From positions 1 through 64,000 of the forward strand of contig CANIWY010000001.1 of the NCBI GenBank assembly GCA_947471695.1: a stretch of DNA of 64,000 nucleotides, read 5' to 3'. Every line of letters begins with the position of its first letter. Positions within the stretch are counted from its first letter, which is position 1. The position numbers were made by a program, and so were the translations under genes. Below the pieces are notes generated by a model, which worked only from the letters and a program-made list of their open reading frames with translations, ran no database searches and was not told the origin of the DNA. Below are positions 18,378 to 27,633 of this stretch, one piece after another. This DNA comes from Nitrosomonadaceae bacterium. Its GTDB lineage: Bacteria; Pseudomonadota; Gammaproteobacteria; Burkholderiales; Nitrosomonadaceae.

Positions 18378-19187
18378 CTACTTTCTATTAGCCAGTCGTT
18401 GCCTGGCCTTATCTGCAGCATCGCTACCGGGATATCGGGCGATTAAGTCTTCCAGTGTCTTCTTGGAAGTGATGACCTTATTCATCTCGCGTTGACTACT
18501 GGCAATGTTGAGCAGCGCGTCCGGAGCCTTACTACTATCCGGGTAAGTCTTGATCAAATTTCGCTGGGTAATAACTGCATTGCTAAAATCACGCAGCGCA
18601 TAATGAGAATTGCCGATCCAGTAAAGCGCGCTGGGGGCAAGCCGAGATGAAGGGTGGTTTGCAAGAAAGGCCTGAAGTTTAGTGACGGCACTCTGATAAT
18701 TGCCAGATTTGAATACTTCATAAGCCGCCTCATAGGCATCGTTCTCTGAGACTTCTGCCTTTGAGTGCGCATTCACTTCCGCTACGGGGGGAGATGCTTC
18801 CGTTTCTGACCCGGCAATACCGGATAGGGGAGGGGAGGCTGAGATTGTAGATGGTTCTGGTTGTTCAACCCGCCTCAGCCGACCATCTAAATCAATGTAA
18901 AAATCCCGTTGTCGCTTCTGCGTCAGTTCATTCTCATTCGTCAGCACTTCTACCTGACCGCGCAGCTTATTGGTATCCTGCCTGAGTGACTCGATCTGGG
19001 TCTGAAGATTAAGCAGCGACTGGTTCTCAAGTAACTCTTCTAGTCTTGTGATGCGCGTGAGCAGATCCCCGATCATCGACTGCTGATCAGCGATCTGCTT
19101 GCGCGCCTCTTTGTCGTCGAACAGTCCAGCATAACCCGGACTGCTAGCCACCATCAATAACGACAATAACAGAGCGCGTACGCGCAT
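18378..19187 (-). CDS. cpoB: Cell division coordinator CpoB
   Basis: Started at the ATG at 19187 (269 residues), which gives a clean signal peptide (MRVRALLLSLLMVASSPGYAG). A longer frame to 19235 would run into pal. After the signal come a trimerising coiled coil (about residues 25-90), a Pro/Ser-rich linker, and a C-terminal TPR domain with repeats around AYEVFKSGNYQSA and SALYWIGNSHYA. CpoB (formerly YbgF) works in the periplasm to coordinate PBP1B with Tol during septation. It starts 2 bases after the pal stop, so the two are tightly coupled. Confidence 0.94.
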   Translation of the reverse strand: MRVRALLLSLLMVASSPGYAGLFDDKEARKQIADQQSMIGDLLTRITRLEELLENQSLLNLQTQIESLRQDTNKLRGQVEVLTNENELTQKRQRDFYIDLDGRLRRVEQPEPSTISASPPLSGIAGSETEASPPVAEVNAHSKAEVSENDAYEAAYEVFKSGNYQSAVTKLQAFLANHPSSRLAPSALYWIGNSHYALRDFSNAVITQRNLIKTYPDSSKAPDALLNIASSQREMNKVITSKKTLEDLIARYPGSDAADKARQRLANRK

Positions 19188-19189
19188 AT

Positions 19190-19684
19190 TTACTCGCCTT
19201 GGTAGCGAATATCCGTACGGCGGTTCTCGGCCCATGAGGCTTCATCATGTCCTGTAGCGCGGGGCTTTTCCTCACCCAAACTAACAGCCTCGATCTGGCT
19301 ATCCTTCGCGCCTGACAGTGTCATCGCACTCCTCACGCTATCGGCACGTTTCTGACCCAAAGCAAGGTTGTACTCGCGGCTACCCCGCTCATCAGCGTTG
19401 CCTTGTAGCAACACCTTAGCGGCCGCATTGTCGCGCAAATACTGCGCATGAGCCTGTACTGTAGCTCTGTATTCATTCTTCACCACGAAGCTATCGTAAT
19501 CAAAGTAAACACTCCGCTTGGACAGAATATTATTTGAGTCCTTCAGAATCGGGTTGAGATTCGGGTTGAGATTCGGGTTGGTCTCTGCCCGAGCTGCAGA
19601 CGTGGATTCCGCAGTGGGTTGGGTGGTCTGACTAGCGCATGCTGACAACAAACCTATGAGTAACACGCTCATTACTTTTTTCAT
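19190..19684 (-). CDS. pal: Peptidoglycan-associated lipoprotein
   Basis: This 164-residue protein has a lipoprotein signal with lipobox LLSAC (Cys16 lipidated), a short variable linker containing a repeated Asn-Pro-Asn-Leu unit, and an OmpA-like peptidoglycan-binding domain (VYFDYDSF, then LQGNADERGSREYN and LGQKRADSV). Pal sits in the outer membrane and binds TolB and peptidoglycan, helping outer-membrane constriction. All binding motifs are intact. Confidence 0.97.
   Translation of the reverse strand: MKKVMSVLLIGLLSACASQTTQPTAESTSAARAETNPNLNPNLNPILKDSNNILSKRSVYFDYDSFVVKNEYRATVQAHAQYLRDNAAAKVLLQGNADERGSREYNLALGQKRADSVRSAMTLSGAKDSQIEAVSLGEEKPRATGHDEASWAENRRTDIRYQGE
19546..19581. repeat. Three tandem 12-bp units in the pal linker
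   Basis: Three head-to-tail copies of a unit close to GATTCGGGTTGA differ only at single bases. Because 12 is divisible by 3 they encode a repeated four-residue Asn-Pro-Asn-Leu-type unit between the lipidated Cys and the OmpA domain. Slippage would lengthen or shorten this tether without a frameshift. Confidence 0.9.
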
Positions 19685-19723
19685 GCTGACTCCTTTTGAA
19701 TTTAAATTTAAATACTTTTGTTA

Positions 19724-21097
19724 CTAGCGGCTGGCGGATTTTGGCAGAGGTCCCCATGCCGGCTCTCTTACATCACCCGCCTGCATCGAGAGCTCTTGTC
19801 TTGTCTTACCGTCACCTGATACAACTGCTAATATACCACGCCCCTTTACCTCAGTTGCATACAAAATCATCCTGTCGTTAGGAGCTGGGCTAGGAGATTC
19901 ATCAAAACGCGAGTCCGTCAGCAACTGAACCTGACGAGTTGCCAGGTCCTGTACCGCCACATTGAACTTAGCGCCGTTGCGATGAATAAAGGTAAACCCC
20001 TTTCCATCCCGGCTGTGATGCGGACTAACATTGTAACTCCCTTCAAAGGTAAGCCGCTCGGCCGTTCCGGACGCAGATCCTGTGACTGCCATTCGATAGA
20101 TTTGAGGACTTCCGCCACGATCTGAAGTAAATATAATTGTCTGCCCATCTGGCGAAAAATTAGGTTCGGTATCTATCCCAGAACTCTGACTAAGTCTCTG
20201 CAGACCGCTCCCATCTGCATTCACTAAGAATATCTGCGACCCGCCTTGTAAGGATAGCACGACCGCTAATCTCTTGCCGTCGGGTGACCATGCTGGGGCG
20301 CTGTTGCTTCCTTTAAAATTAGCGACCACCTTGCGGCCCCGGGTCGCAAGCGTCTGCACATAGACTATTGGTTTCTTATTCTCAAAGGACACATAGGCAA
20401 TCTGGGTGCCATCCGGTGACCATGCGGGTGATATGATTGGTTCGCTGTATTCAATAATAGATTGGGCATTAAAGCCATCTGCATCAGCGACCTGCAGGGC
20501 ATACTTATTACCTTGCTTCACCACATAGGCAATGCGGGTGCTGAATACGCCCACATCTCCCATTAACTTTTCATAAATAATGTCCGCTATCTGATGAGCA
20601 GCCGCACGCAGTCGGTCGACCGGGACGATCATAGTGTAGTCGATCAACTGCACCTGCTTTGCTACATCCATCAGGTAGAAACTCACCTCTACCTGACCAT
20701 CAGGCAACATCACTGCGCTACCAATCACTAGCGCATTGGCTCCGCGACTTTTCCAATCGGGGTACGCAACCTGTCGAGGGTCGCGTAGTGGCGGACCGGG
20801 TGAGTCTACCAGCCTAAAGAGACCGCTCCGTTGGAGGTCTGCCGCCACCACCGCTGTGATGCTGTGCTTAAGTTTTTCTTCTCCTGCGAAGGGGGTGATG
20901 GCGATTGGGATCTGTGATGCGCCACCCCCAAATATTTCAATGTCGAGTGCCGCCTGAATTGGTGCGCTAATCAACCAAAGTGCAAGAGCGAGGAAAAGGG
21001 AGCGGCGAGAAGATTGCCGTTGCCTTATTAGCATAAAACCAGGTCTCATTATGTTAACCGGGGATGCTGATAAAAAGTCATGTGATTTATGCATCAT
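19724..21097 (-). CDS. tolB: Tol-Pal system beta-propeller protein TolB
   Basis: This 457-residue periplasmic protein has an N-terminal alpha/beta domain after the signal peptide and a C-terminal six-bladed propeller shown by repeated SPDGTQIAY/WSPDGKRLA/FSPDGQTIIF-type motifs. The start at 21097 overlaps tolA by four bases but leaves an unusually long n-region before the hydrophobic core. An internal Met at residue 22 would give a more ordinary signal peptide ending PIQAA. TolB links TolA to Pal. Confidence 0.95.
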   Translation of the reverse strand: MMHKSHDFLSASPVNIMRPGFMLIRQRQSSRRSLFLALALWLISAPIQAALDIEIFGGGASQIPIAITPFAGEEKLKHSITAVVAADLQRSGLFRLVDSPGPPLRDPRQVAYPDWKSRGANALVIGSAVMLPDGQVEVSFYLMDVAKQVQLIDYTMIVPVDRLRAAAHQIADIIYEKLMGDVGVFSTRIAYVVKQGNKYALQVADADGFNAQSIIEYSEPIISPAWSPDGTQIAYVSFENKKPIVYVQTLATRGRKVVANFKGSNSAPAWSPDGKRLAVVLSLQGGSQIFLVNADGSGLQRLSQSSGIDTEPNFSPDGQTIIFTSDRGGSPQIYRMAVTGSASGTAERLTFEGSYNVSPHHSRDGKGFTFIHRNGAKFNVAVQDLATRQVQLLTDSRFDESPSPAPNDRMILYATEVKGRGILAVVSGDGKTRQELSMQAGDVREPAWGPLPKSASR

Positions 21098-21831
21098 TCG
21101 CGATAATGCACCTTAAGGCTCAGATCACGAAACTTGGGAAATAGTGACGGATCGGGTGGTAACGGAAGTGGCTTAGCCAAGATAATGGCGCGCTCAACCG
21201 CGCTATCAAATGCAACATAACCACTACTTCTCCGCATCCTCACGCTGAGAATATCACCCCCTGGCAACAATGTAACGTCCAGTTCTGCCACGGAATCATC
21301 TGGAATATTAGGCGGCAAGACAATACGGCTCCTGATCTTGGCCATTATCTTCGCCTTATATTCAGCAATCACGTCCAGCGCTCTAGATTGTGCTGCTTGC
21401 TGTACCCGCTGCTTCTCAAGTGCCTCCTGATCACGCACTAGTTGTTCCAAATCATCAGCGACTCTGGGCTTCTGCTCCTCAGGTACTGATTGTTTCTTCA
21501 CAACAGGCTTAGGGGTCTCAACCTTCTCCTTAAGCGCAATATCAGGCTTAGTCGGTGATGGTCGAGCCTCCTGCTTAGGAGGTAGGGGCCTCACCTCGGG
21601 CGGGCTAGGAACCTGCTTAGGTGGCAATGGTTTTGCGCTGGCGGCAGATTGGTTTGGGGGGGGCAAACTTTCCCATAAATCGACAGTCATCCCCTGTGGT
21701 GGATAGCTCTTCCAATTGAGACCGAACACCATGAGTGCCAAAAAAGCCACATGCACCAATAACGCTAGAGCTCCTGCCGGCAACATCCCCGGTTCAAGGT
21801 GTGATGAGTCTCGCAATACCAGCGCACTCAT
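21094..21831 (-). CDS. tolA: Tol-Pal system protein TolA
   Basis: This 245-residue protein has an N-terminal membrane anchor (about residues 19-39), a Pro/Lys-rich middle region (residues 50-135), and a C-terminal TonB-like domain ending with DSAVERAIILAKPLPLP and the expected final strand. The middle domain is short compared with E. coli TolA (421 residues), a size normal in betaproteobacteria. It couples TolQR proton flow to TolB/Pal. Its ends overlap tolR and tolB by four bases. Eight consecutive C in the coding strand encode a Pro run near residue 55. Confidence 0.93.
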   Translation of the reverse strand: MSALVLRDSSHLEPGMLPAGALALLVHVAFLALMVFGLNWKSYPPQGMTVDLWESLPPPNQSAASAKPLPPKQVPSPPEVRPLPPKQEARPSPTKPDIALKEKVETPKPVVKKQSVPEEQKPRVADDLEQLVRDQEALEKQRVQQAAQSRALDVIAEYKAKIMAKIRSRIVLPPNIPDDSVAELDVTLLPGGDILSVRMRRSSGYVAFDSAVERAIILAKPLPLPPDPSLFPKFRDLSLKVHYRE

Positions 21832-22247
21832 TTTGATCTGGCTAGCAGCCCGACTTTTTTCACTTGTTGCTGTTGTAAAATATCCATCACATTCATCACT
21901 TCTTCATACCGCACACTCTTGTCGGCAGCAATCACGACCGGTTGTTCAGCATTTTCTGACTGTTTTTGCTTGATTGTTTCGACCAGTTGAGTACGACTGA
22001 TGGTCTGCTCAGCACCCGTTTTGTTTCGGTCACGCAGAGTCAACGTGCCGTCAGCCCTGATGACTACTTCCAGTGGCGCTACTGGGGGTGCTAGGGATTT
22101 GCCGATCTGCGGCAACTCAATCTGTCCGGGGCTGATCAGTGGCGCAGTGATCATAAAAATAACCAGTAGCACCAGCATCACGTCGATATATGGAACGACG
22201 TTGATCTCGTTCATCTGACGGCGCTTGTTACGTCGTTCAGCCATCAT
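21828..22247 (-). CDS. tolR: Tol-Pal system protein TolR
   Basis: This 139-residue ExbD/TolR-family protein has a single membrane helix (VVPYIDVMLVLLVIFMITAP) containing the essential intramembrane Asp of the proton channel. The C-terminal periplasmic domain follows. It overlaps tolA by four bases and follows tolQ after 24 bases. Confidence 0.97.
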   Translation of the reverse strand: MMAERRNKRRQMNEINVVPYIDVMLVLLVIFMITAPLISPGQIELPQIGKSLAPPVAPLEVVIRADGTLTLRDRNKTGAEQTISRTQLVETIKQKQSENAEQPVVIAADKSVRYEEVMNVMDILQQQQVKKVGLLARSK

Positions 22248-22271
22248 GTAAGCCCCATAAAGCCACTTTCA

Positions 22272-22955
22272 TCAGGCCGTCTGCCGCTGAAGTACATTAG
22301 ACAGCTCTTCCATAAAACTCTCAAAACGAGTCGCCAGCCTATCGATATCATGCGCGTACCGGTTGTAAGCAATGACCGCCGGGATTGCCGCAAATAATCC
22401 CATCGCTGTCGCGATCAGCGCCTCTGCAATACCGGGGGCAACATGTGCAATCGTGGCCTGGGTGACGTTAGATAGTCCACGAAAAGAGTTCATGATCCCC
22501 CAAACCGTGCCAAACAAACCAACATAGGGGCTCACCGACCCCACCGTCGCCAGAAAGGATAGGTGCGACTCAAGTCCATCCATCTCCCGTTGGTATGTGG
22601 CCCGCATTGCCCGTCGCGTACCATCCATCACCGTACTGATATCTATTCCGGGCTGGCGCTTATTCTTAACAAATTCACGGAACCCGGCCTCAAAGATCCG
22701 CTCCATGCTGCCCTTCGTGTTACGCGCGTTGCCGGCACTTTGGTAGAGCTTGTTGAGATCAGGGCCCTTCCAAAACATGTCCTCAAACTCATCGCTCTGC
22801 TTCGTCGCCTGCCGGATAGCGAACATTTTACGAAAGATAAACCACCACGACATAAATGAAGTCAGCAATAACAACGCCATCACTAATTGTACCGGCAGGC
22901 TCGCGCTGCTGATCAGGTAGAAGACAGACATATCTTGTGTAACTGATGCATTCAT
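22272..22955 (-). CDS. tolQ: Tol-Pal system protein TolQ
   Basis: This 227-residue MotA/TolQ/ExbB-family protein has three membrane helices, at about residues 16-40, 135-158 and 172-195. The conserved GLFGTVWGIMNSF and GIAEALIATAMGLFAAIPA motifs are present, with the channel-lining Thr. It forms the pentameric stator with TolR. It overlaps ybgC by four bases. Confidence 0.97.
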   Translation of the reverse strand: MNASVTQDMSVFYLISSASLPVQLVMALLLLTSFMSWWFIFRKMFAIRQATKQSDEFEDMFWKGPDLNKLYQSAGNARNTKGSMERIFEAGFREFVKNKRQPGIDISTVMDGTRRAMRATYQREMDGLESHLSFLATVGSVSPYVGLFGTVWGIMNSFRGLSNVTQATIAHVAPGIAEALIATAMGLFAAIPAVIAYNRYAHDIDRLATRFESFMEELSNVLQRQTA

Positions 22956-23404
22956 AATAATTTTCCAAGTTTGTGCCGTAGTGGCGCTGGTACGCTCACC
23001 GGCTTCAGAGTATCAACACCCACACACACCGCATTAACAATAGCACCCGCCAAAAGAGTCTGGCCGCGCAACACATCTTGGCAGAGAGTCAGCCTGCTTC
23101 TGCCCACTGCCTTCACTTGTACGCTCACCTGCAGTAAATCGTCCAGCAATGCTGGCTTGAAGTACTCAATGCTGAGTGAACGTATCATGAATATTGCCTT
23201 GTTTACTTGAACCAGGGAGTGAATATCAAACCCCATTTCGCGCAACCATTCATAGCGCGCACGCTCCATGAAATTAAGATAATTCGAATGATAGACTACC
23301 CCTCCCGCGTCTGTGTCCTGATAATAGACGCGCACAGGCAGAGAGAAGGTGGCTATTGGAATCACGGCTACGCCACCGTTCTGAGTAGCAATATCAGTGC
23401 TCAT
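22952..23404 (-). CDS. ybgC: Acyl-CoA thioesterase YbgC (tol-pal associated)
   Basis: This 150-residue hotdog-fold protein has the 4-hydroxybenzoyl-CoA thioesterase-type signature YYQDTDAGGVVYHSNYLNF, containing the catalytic Asp. It is the normal first gene of the tol-pal operon and is thought to act on acyl-CoA or acyl-ACP in phospholipid metabolism. It overlaps tolQ by four bases. Confidence 0.95.
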   Translation of the reverse strand: MSTDIATQNGGVAVIPIATFSLPVRVYYQDTDAGGVVYHSNYLNFMERARYEWLREMGFDIHSLVQVNKAIFMIRSLSIEYFKPALLDDLLQVSVQVKAVGRSRLTLCQDVLRGQTLLAGAIVNAVCVGVDTLKPVSVPAPLRHKLGKLL

Positions 23405-23422
23405 CGATGGACAAGTAAGCTC

Positions 23423-24463
23423 TCATTCTCCATCCCATAGTTCCCCGCTCAAACCATTCTTCGGTAGCGCCATGCCGAAGTGCTGGTAAGCGATCACTGT
23501 GGCCATGCGCCCCCGCGGGGTGCGTTTCATGTAGCCTTGCTGGATCAGGTAAGGCTCTAGCACGTCCTCAATAGTGCCGCGCTCTTCGCTAATGGCCGCT
23601 GCGAGATTATCCACTCCTACCGGACCTCCTCCAAACTTTTCCATCACCGCCAGTAATAGCTTCCTATCCATTACATCTAGCCCAGCAATGTCGACATCCA
23701 GCATGATCAGGGCTGCATCCGCCACCGGGCGAGTGATCCGCCCCTCTGCCTTGACTTCAGCAAAGTCGCGGACCCGCCTCAGAAGACGGTTAACAATTCG
23801 AGGGGTGCCACGAGAACGTCGAGCGATTTCTATCGCCCCGTCGGACGAAATTTCAACATTAAGTAATCCCGCTGACCGCGTGACGATACGAGTCAACTCC
23901 TCTACCGAATAAAACTCCAGACGGGAGATAATCCCGAAACGATCACGCAACGGGTTGGTGAGCATCCCCGCGCGAGTAGTTGCCCCTACCAGGGTAAATG
24001 GTGGCAGGTCTAGCTTGACGGATCGTGCGGCAGGGCCTTCACCGATCATGATATCGAGCTGATAATCTTCCAGGGCTGGATAAAGAATCTCTTCCACTAC
24101 CGGAGATAGCCGGTGGATCTCGTCGATGAACAGAACATCGTTGGTCTCGAGGTTAGTCAGGAGTGCTGCCAGATCGCCGGGGCGCTCTAGTACCGGCCCC
24201 GATGTATGACGCAAGTTCACACCCATCTCCCTTGCGATAATATGGGCCAGTGTCGTCTTGCCCAACCCCGGCGGGCCAAATAGCAGAACATGGTCAAGCG
24301 CTTCCTTACGCCGCCGCGCTGCCTCAATGAAGATCTGCAACTGCCCGCGCACTTTTTCCTGGCCGACATATTCATCCAGAAACTTGGGGCGAAGAGCCCT
24401 CTCCAGATCCTCTTCATGGGTAGAGGCTGGCTCAGAAGCAATCAATCGGTCAGTTTCTATCAT
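23423..24463 (-). CDS. ruvB: Holliday junction branch-migration ATPase RuvB
   Basis: This 346-residue AAA+ motor has Walker [13 protein letters not shown], Walker B FIDEIHRL, sensor and arginine-finger regions ([17 protein letters not shown]), and the C-terminal winged helix (RTPRGRMAT). It forms hexamers that drive branch migration with RuvA. It lies between ruvA (60-bp gap) and ybgC (18-bp gap) in a single-direction block. Confidence 0.98.
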   Translation of the reverse strand: MIETDRLIASEPASTHEEDLERALRPKFLDEYVGQEKVRGQLQIFIEAARRRKEALDHVLLFGPPGLGKTTLAHIIAREMGVNLRHTSGPVLERPGDLAALLTNLETNDVLFIDEIHRLSPVVEEILYPALEDYQLDIMIGEGPAARSVKLDLPPFTLVGATTRAGMLTNPLRDRFGIISRLEFYSVEELTRIVTRSAGLLNVEISSDGAIEIARRSRGTPRIVNRLLRRVRDFAEVKAEGRITRPVADAALIMLDVDIAGLDVMDRKLLLAVMEKFGGGPVGVDNLAAAISEERGTIEDVLEPYLIQQGYMKRTPRGRMATVIAYQHFGMALPKNGLSGELWDGE

Positions 24464-24523
24464 TACTCTGGCAAGGACAGCTCATCGCGCACTCTTTCAT
24501 TAGGTACAAGGAGCTTGCCTTCA

Positions 24524-25117
24524 TTACTTTTCTTTTGACAATAGCTTTAGTGCCTGACGGATCCCGTCCGACACGGTAACTCCAGTAGGTAACTGCTTGA
24601 GCGCCCAACTCGCTTCGCGGTCATTATAACCCAGCGATAGCAACGCATTGAGGATGTCATCTCCATCTCTTGAGGCAAGGGCTGTGCTGGTGCCACCGAT
24701 AAGACCGGCCAGGCTCAAATCGAGTTTGTCACGCAATTCCATTAACAAGCGCTCAGCAGTCTTCTTCCCGATACCAGGCGTCTTGATGAGACGGTCGCTG
24801 TCCTGAGTCGCAACCGCCTGCTGCAAGTCAATCACGCTCAGACCGGATAGGACGGCTAATGCAGTTCTTGCACCCACCCCCGAAATTTTTACCAGTTGGC
24901 GAAAGGCCTGCCTCTCAGATTCAGTGCTAAATCCGAATAGCAGGTGTATATCCTCTCGCACCACCAGATGGGTATGAAGTATGACCTCCTCACCTATGCC
25001 AGGCATCTGATAAAACGTGCTCATGGGCACGTCAATCTCATACCCGACTCCTTGCACGTCCACCAGTACGAGCGGTGGGCGCTTCTCTAACAACAACCCC
25101 GTTATCCGCCCGATCAT
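24524..25117 (-). CDS. ruvA: Holliday junction DNA-binding protein RuvA
   Basis: Started at the ATG at 25117 (197 residues, [12 protein letters not shown]), the family's standard beginning; the upstream open frame to 25192 lies inside ruvC. It has the OB-fold domain, two helix-hairpin-helix motifs ([16 protein letters not shown] and [17 protein letters not shown]), and the C-terminal RuvB-binding domain. It overlaps the ruvC stop by four bases. Confidence 0.97.
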   Translation of the reverse strand: MIGRITGLLLEKRPPLVLVDVQGVGYEIDVPMSTFYQMPGIGEEVILHTHLVVREDIHLLFGFSTESERQAFRQLVKISGVGARTALAVLSGLSVIDLQQAVATQDSDRLIKTPGIGKKTAERLLMELRDKLDLSLAGLIGGTSTALASRDGDDILNALLSLGYNDREASWALKQLPTGVTVSDGIRQALKLLSKEK

Positions 25118-25632
25118 ACCAACCGCCCCCGTTTCATGCGGTAGCCCGCTGTCGAAATTCCTCCCAAACCTTGCCCGCCATGCGCATGACAAATGGCACA
25201 GGCAAGGGCATCTGCCGCATCCTCGCTCGGACTACCATCAAGTTTCAATAGACGTCTCACCATTTCCTGCACTTGTTCTTTTTTTGCATGGCCGTTACCG
25301 ACTACCGCCTGCTTGACTTGTAGTGCGGTATATTCAGCAACGGTAAGATTGTTCAGCACCGCAGCACAGATTGCTGCTCCTCGCGCCTGCCCCAGCATCA
25401 GTGTTGATTTAGGGTTTATATTGACGAACACCTGCTCGACCGCAACTTGATCTGGGTGATATTCCGCAATAACTTCATTGAGATTCTCTAGGATAGCCTT
25501 TAGGCGCAACGGCAAATCGCCCTCTGGAGTCTTAATGCAGCCGCTGCTGATATAGGTCAAGCTGCTACCAGTTTTGTCGATGATCCCGAAACCGGTGATC
25601 CGCAAACCGGGATCTATTCCAAGGATGCGAAT
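25114..25632 (-). CDS. ruvC: Crossover junction endodeoxyribonuclease RuvC, with probable ATT start
   Basis: The conserved opening [15 protein letters not shown], with the first catalytic Asp (residue 7), is encoded in frame, but no ATG, GTG or TTG precedes it before an in-frame stop. The codon where Met is expected is ATT (25632-25630). The first canonical start is a TTG at 25605, which would delete the catalytic Asp and the first strand. I therefore annotate 172 residues from ATT. The other catalytic acids are present in AVEQVF and SEDAADALA. The gene begins four bases after the yebC stop, so translational coupling could help initiation. RuvC resolves Holliday junctions. Confidence 0.88.
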   Translation of the reverse strand: MRILGIDPGLRITGFGIIDKTGSSLTYISSGCIKTPEGDLPLRLKAILENLNEVIAEYHPDQVAVEQVFVNINPKSTLMLGQARGAAICAAVLNNLTVAEYTALQVKQAVVGNGHAKKEQVQEMVRRLLKLDGSPSEDAADALACAICHAHGGQGLGGISTAGYRMKRGRLV

Positions 25633-25636
25633 CTCG

Positions 25637-26368
25637 TCACTCGCTAGGAATTATCACTGCTGTCGTATAGACTTCCTGCACATCATCAATACTCTCCAGT
25701 GCGTCCAGTAGTTTTTGCATTTTCACCGCATCATCACCGGTCAGCACAGCCTCATTCTCAGGTTTCATCGTTACTTCGGCATGCTCTGCCTTGAAGCTCG
25801 CCTTTTCCAGCATTATTTTGACAGCGGTTAATTCATATGGCGCTGTTATTACTTCAATACTGCCGTCATCGTTATTGATTACATCTTCCGCACCCCCTTC
25901 CAGGGCCGCCTCCATCAGCTTGTCCTCGTTGGCACCCGGGGCGAAAATCATTTGTCCGCAGTGCTTGAATAGAAATGCAACTGAGCCATCTGTGCCAAGA
26001 TTCCCTCCGTACTTGGTGAAAGCATGCCGTACGTCAGCTACGGTCCTCACTCGGTTATCGGTCATACAATCGACCAATACGGCAGCACCGGCGATTCCGT
26101 ATCCTTCATAACGGACCTCCTCGTAATTTACACCATCCAATTCGCCGCTTCCCCGCTTAACCGCCCTCTCAACGTTATCCTTAGGCATGTTATGCTCGTA
26201 AGCCTTATCAATGGCAAGTCGCAGTCTCGGATTACTAGCAGGATCCCCTCCTCCGAGACGCGCTGCGACGGTGATTTCCTTGATGAGGCGTGTGAATATC
26301 TTGCCACGCTTAGCATCTGTCGCGGCCTTCTTATGCTTGATATTAGCCCACTTACTATGACCTGCCAT
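25637..26368 (-). CDS. yebC: YebC/PmpR-family protein
   Basis: This 243-residue protein begins [18 protein letters not shown], the diagnostic YebC start, and has the full three-domain length. Members have been described as transcriptional regulators, and more recently as translation factors easing ribosome stalling at proline-rich stretches. It is first in the ruvCAB block, with ruvC starting 4 bases after its stop, a usual arrangement. Confidence 0.96.
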   Translation of the reverse strand: MAGHSKWANIKHKKAATDAKRGKIFTRLIKEITVAARLGGGDPASNPRLRLAIDKAYEHNMPKDNVERAVKRGSGELDGVNYEEVRYEGYGIAGAAVLVDCMTDNRVRTVADVRHAFTKYGGNLGTDGSVAFLFKHCGQMIFAPGANEDKLMEAALEGGAEDVINNDDGSIEVITAPYELTAVKIMLEKASFKAEHAEVTMKPENEAVLTGDDAVKMQKLLDALESIDDVQEVYTTAVIIPSE

Positions 26369-26494
26369 GATGCCCTTGCCCCATTATGAGTTATTGCAAT
26401 ACTACCACCCTGTAAGGTGTGGATAAAGCAGGATAAACATTCCAAGCGCGGCAAGTAATCGCCGGCTCAACAGGGCAATGACAAGCTGAATATA

Positions 26495-27607
26495 ATGAAC
26501 GGTAGAAGGATGGATCAAGACTTTATTATTATTGGCGCCGGCATCATCGGTCTCGCCACAGCTGAGCAGTTACTCTTACAGGGTGCAACTGTAACCTTAC
26601 TGGAACGAGGCGAGGTGGGACTTGAATCTTCTTGGGCGGGCGGGGGCATACTTTCTCCATTGTGCCCGTGGGATTACCCCGAAGAGGTGACCCGGCTGAC
26701 TAATTATAGTGCCGCCCTATTCGCCAATTGGATGGATGAGCTCCATACCGCGAGCGGAATCGATCCGGAGTATGAGAGAAGCGGGATGTTGGTGGCCCCC
26801 CCCTTTTGCACGCGCATTGCGCAACAATGGTGCACATCGCACGGGGTTAGGCTGGAGAGGGTTTCCCCTTCTGATGTTTGTTCTTCGCCCCCAATGGGAA
26901 AAGAAATCAACCTTGAAGGAGATGCGCTCCTATTGCCCGATGTTGCACAGGTGCGGAACCCACATCTGTTGCGAGCACTACGCAAAAGAGTGGAGTTACT
27001 CGGCGGTCGAGTTATCGAGCAGTGCGCTGTGAGTCACATCGTAGCTGGAAACAGTCAAGTAAGTTCAGTCTCTACCGCGTACGGAACTCTCTGTGCAGAT
27101 CGATATATCATCACCGCCGGCGCCTGGAGCAAACAAGTACTCGGTCAACATGCTCTCGGCCTAGACATCAAGCCTGTGCGCGGACAGATGCTGTTATTCA
27201 AGTTTTCCGCGACACCCCTTCGATTCATCCTATTACAACGAGACTTGTATTTGATCCCTCGCCGCGATGGTTGCCTGCTCGTTGGTAGTACACTGGAAGA
27301 TGTTGGATTTGATAAGGGGACCACTACGGTAGCACGCAACAATCTCCTCAAGGGTGCACAAGAGTTATTGCCGGCATTGTCCGGCATGGCGCCGGTTCAA
27401 CACTGGTCTGGCCTGCGCCCTGCTTCACCGCACAACATTCCGACCATCGGATGTCACCCGCAGCTGGACAATCTATACATCAATAGTGGGCACTTTCGCT
27501 ATGGAGTAACCATGGCTCTGGCTAGCGCCAAAATTCTAGTCAATGAGTTGACTGGTTTAGATCAACCGTTCGATATTGCTCCTTACCAATCTGGCTGGGG
27601 AGCCTAA
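26495..27607 (+). CDS. thiO: Glycine oxidase ThiO-like FAD enzyme
   Basis: This 370-residue DAO-family flavoenzyme has the dinucleotide motif IIGAGIIGLATAEQL near the start, a GGILSP segment, and C-terminal HFRYGVTMALASAKIL. The second in-frame ATG (26510) is an alternative start. ThiO converts glycine to the imine used to build the thiazole ring of thiamine. No thi operon adjoins; a thiL gene is at 51-52 kb. A D-amino-acid dehydrogenase is the main alternative. Eight C occur in the coding strand at 26796-26803. Confidence 0.85.
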   Translation: MNGRRMDQDFIIIGAGIIGLATAEQLLLQGATVTLLERGEVGLESSWAGGGILSPLCPWDYPEEVTRLTNYSAALFANWMDELHTASGIDPEYERSGMLVAPPFCTRIAQQWCTSHGVRLERVSPSDVCSSPPMGKEINLEGDALLLPDVAQVRNPHLLRALRKRVELLGGRVIEQCAVSHIVAGNSQVSSVSTAYGTLCADRYIITAGAWSKQVLGQHALGLDIKPVRGQMLLFKFSATPLRFILLQRDLYLIPRRDGCLLVGSTLEDVGFDKGTTTVARNNLLKGAQELLPALSGMAPVQHWSGLRPASPHNIPTIGCHPQLDNLYINSGHFRYGVTMALASAKILVNELTGLDQPFDIAPYQSGWGA

Positions 27608-27633
27608 AAGGGGCTAACTGCCGTTTGCACTGG

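Noticed and set aside
26369..26494. TPP riboswitch upstream of thiO
   Set aside because: The conserved thi-box segments are absent.
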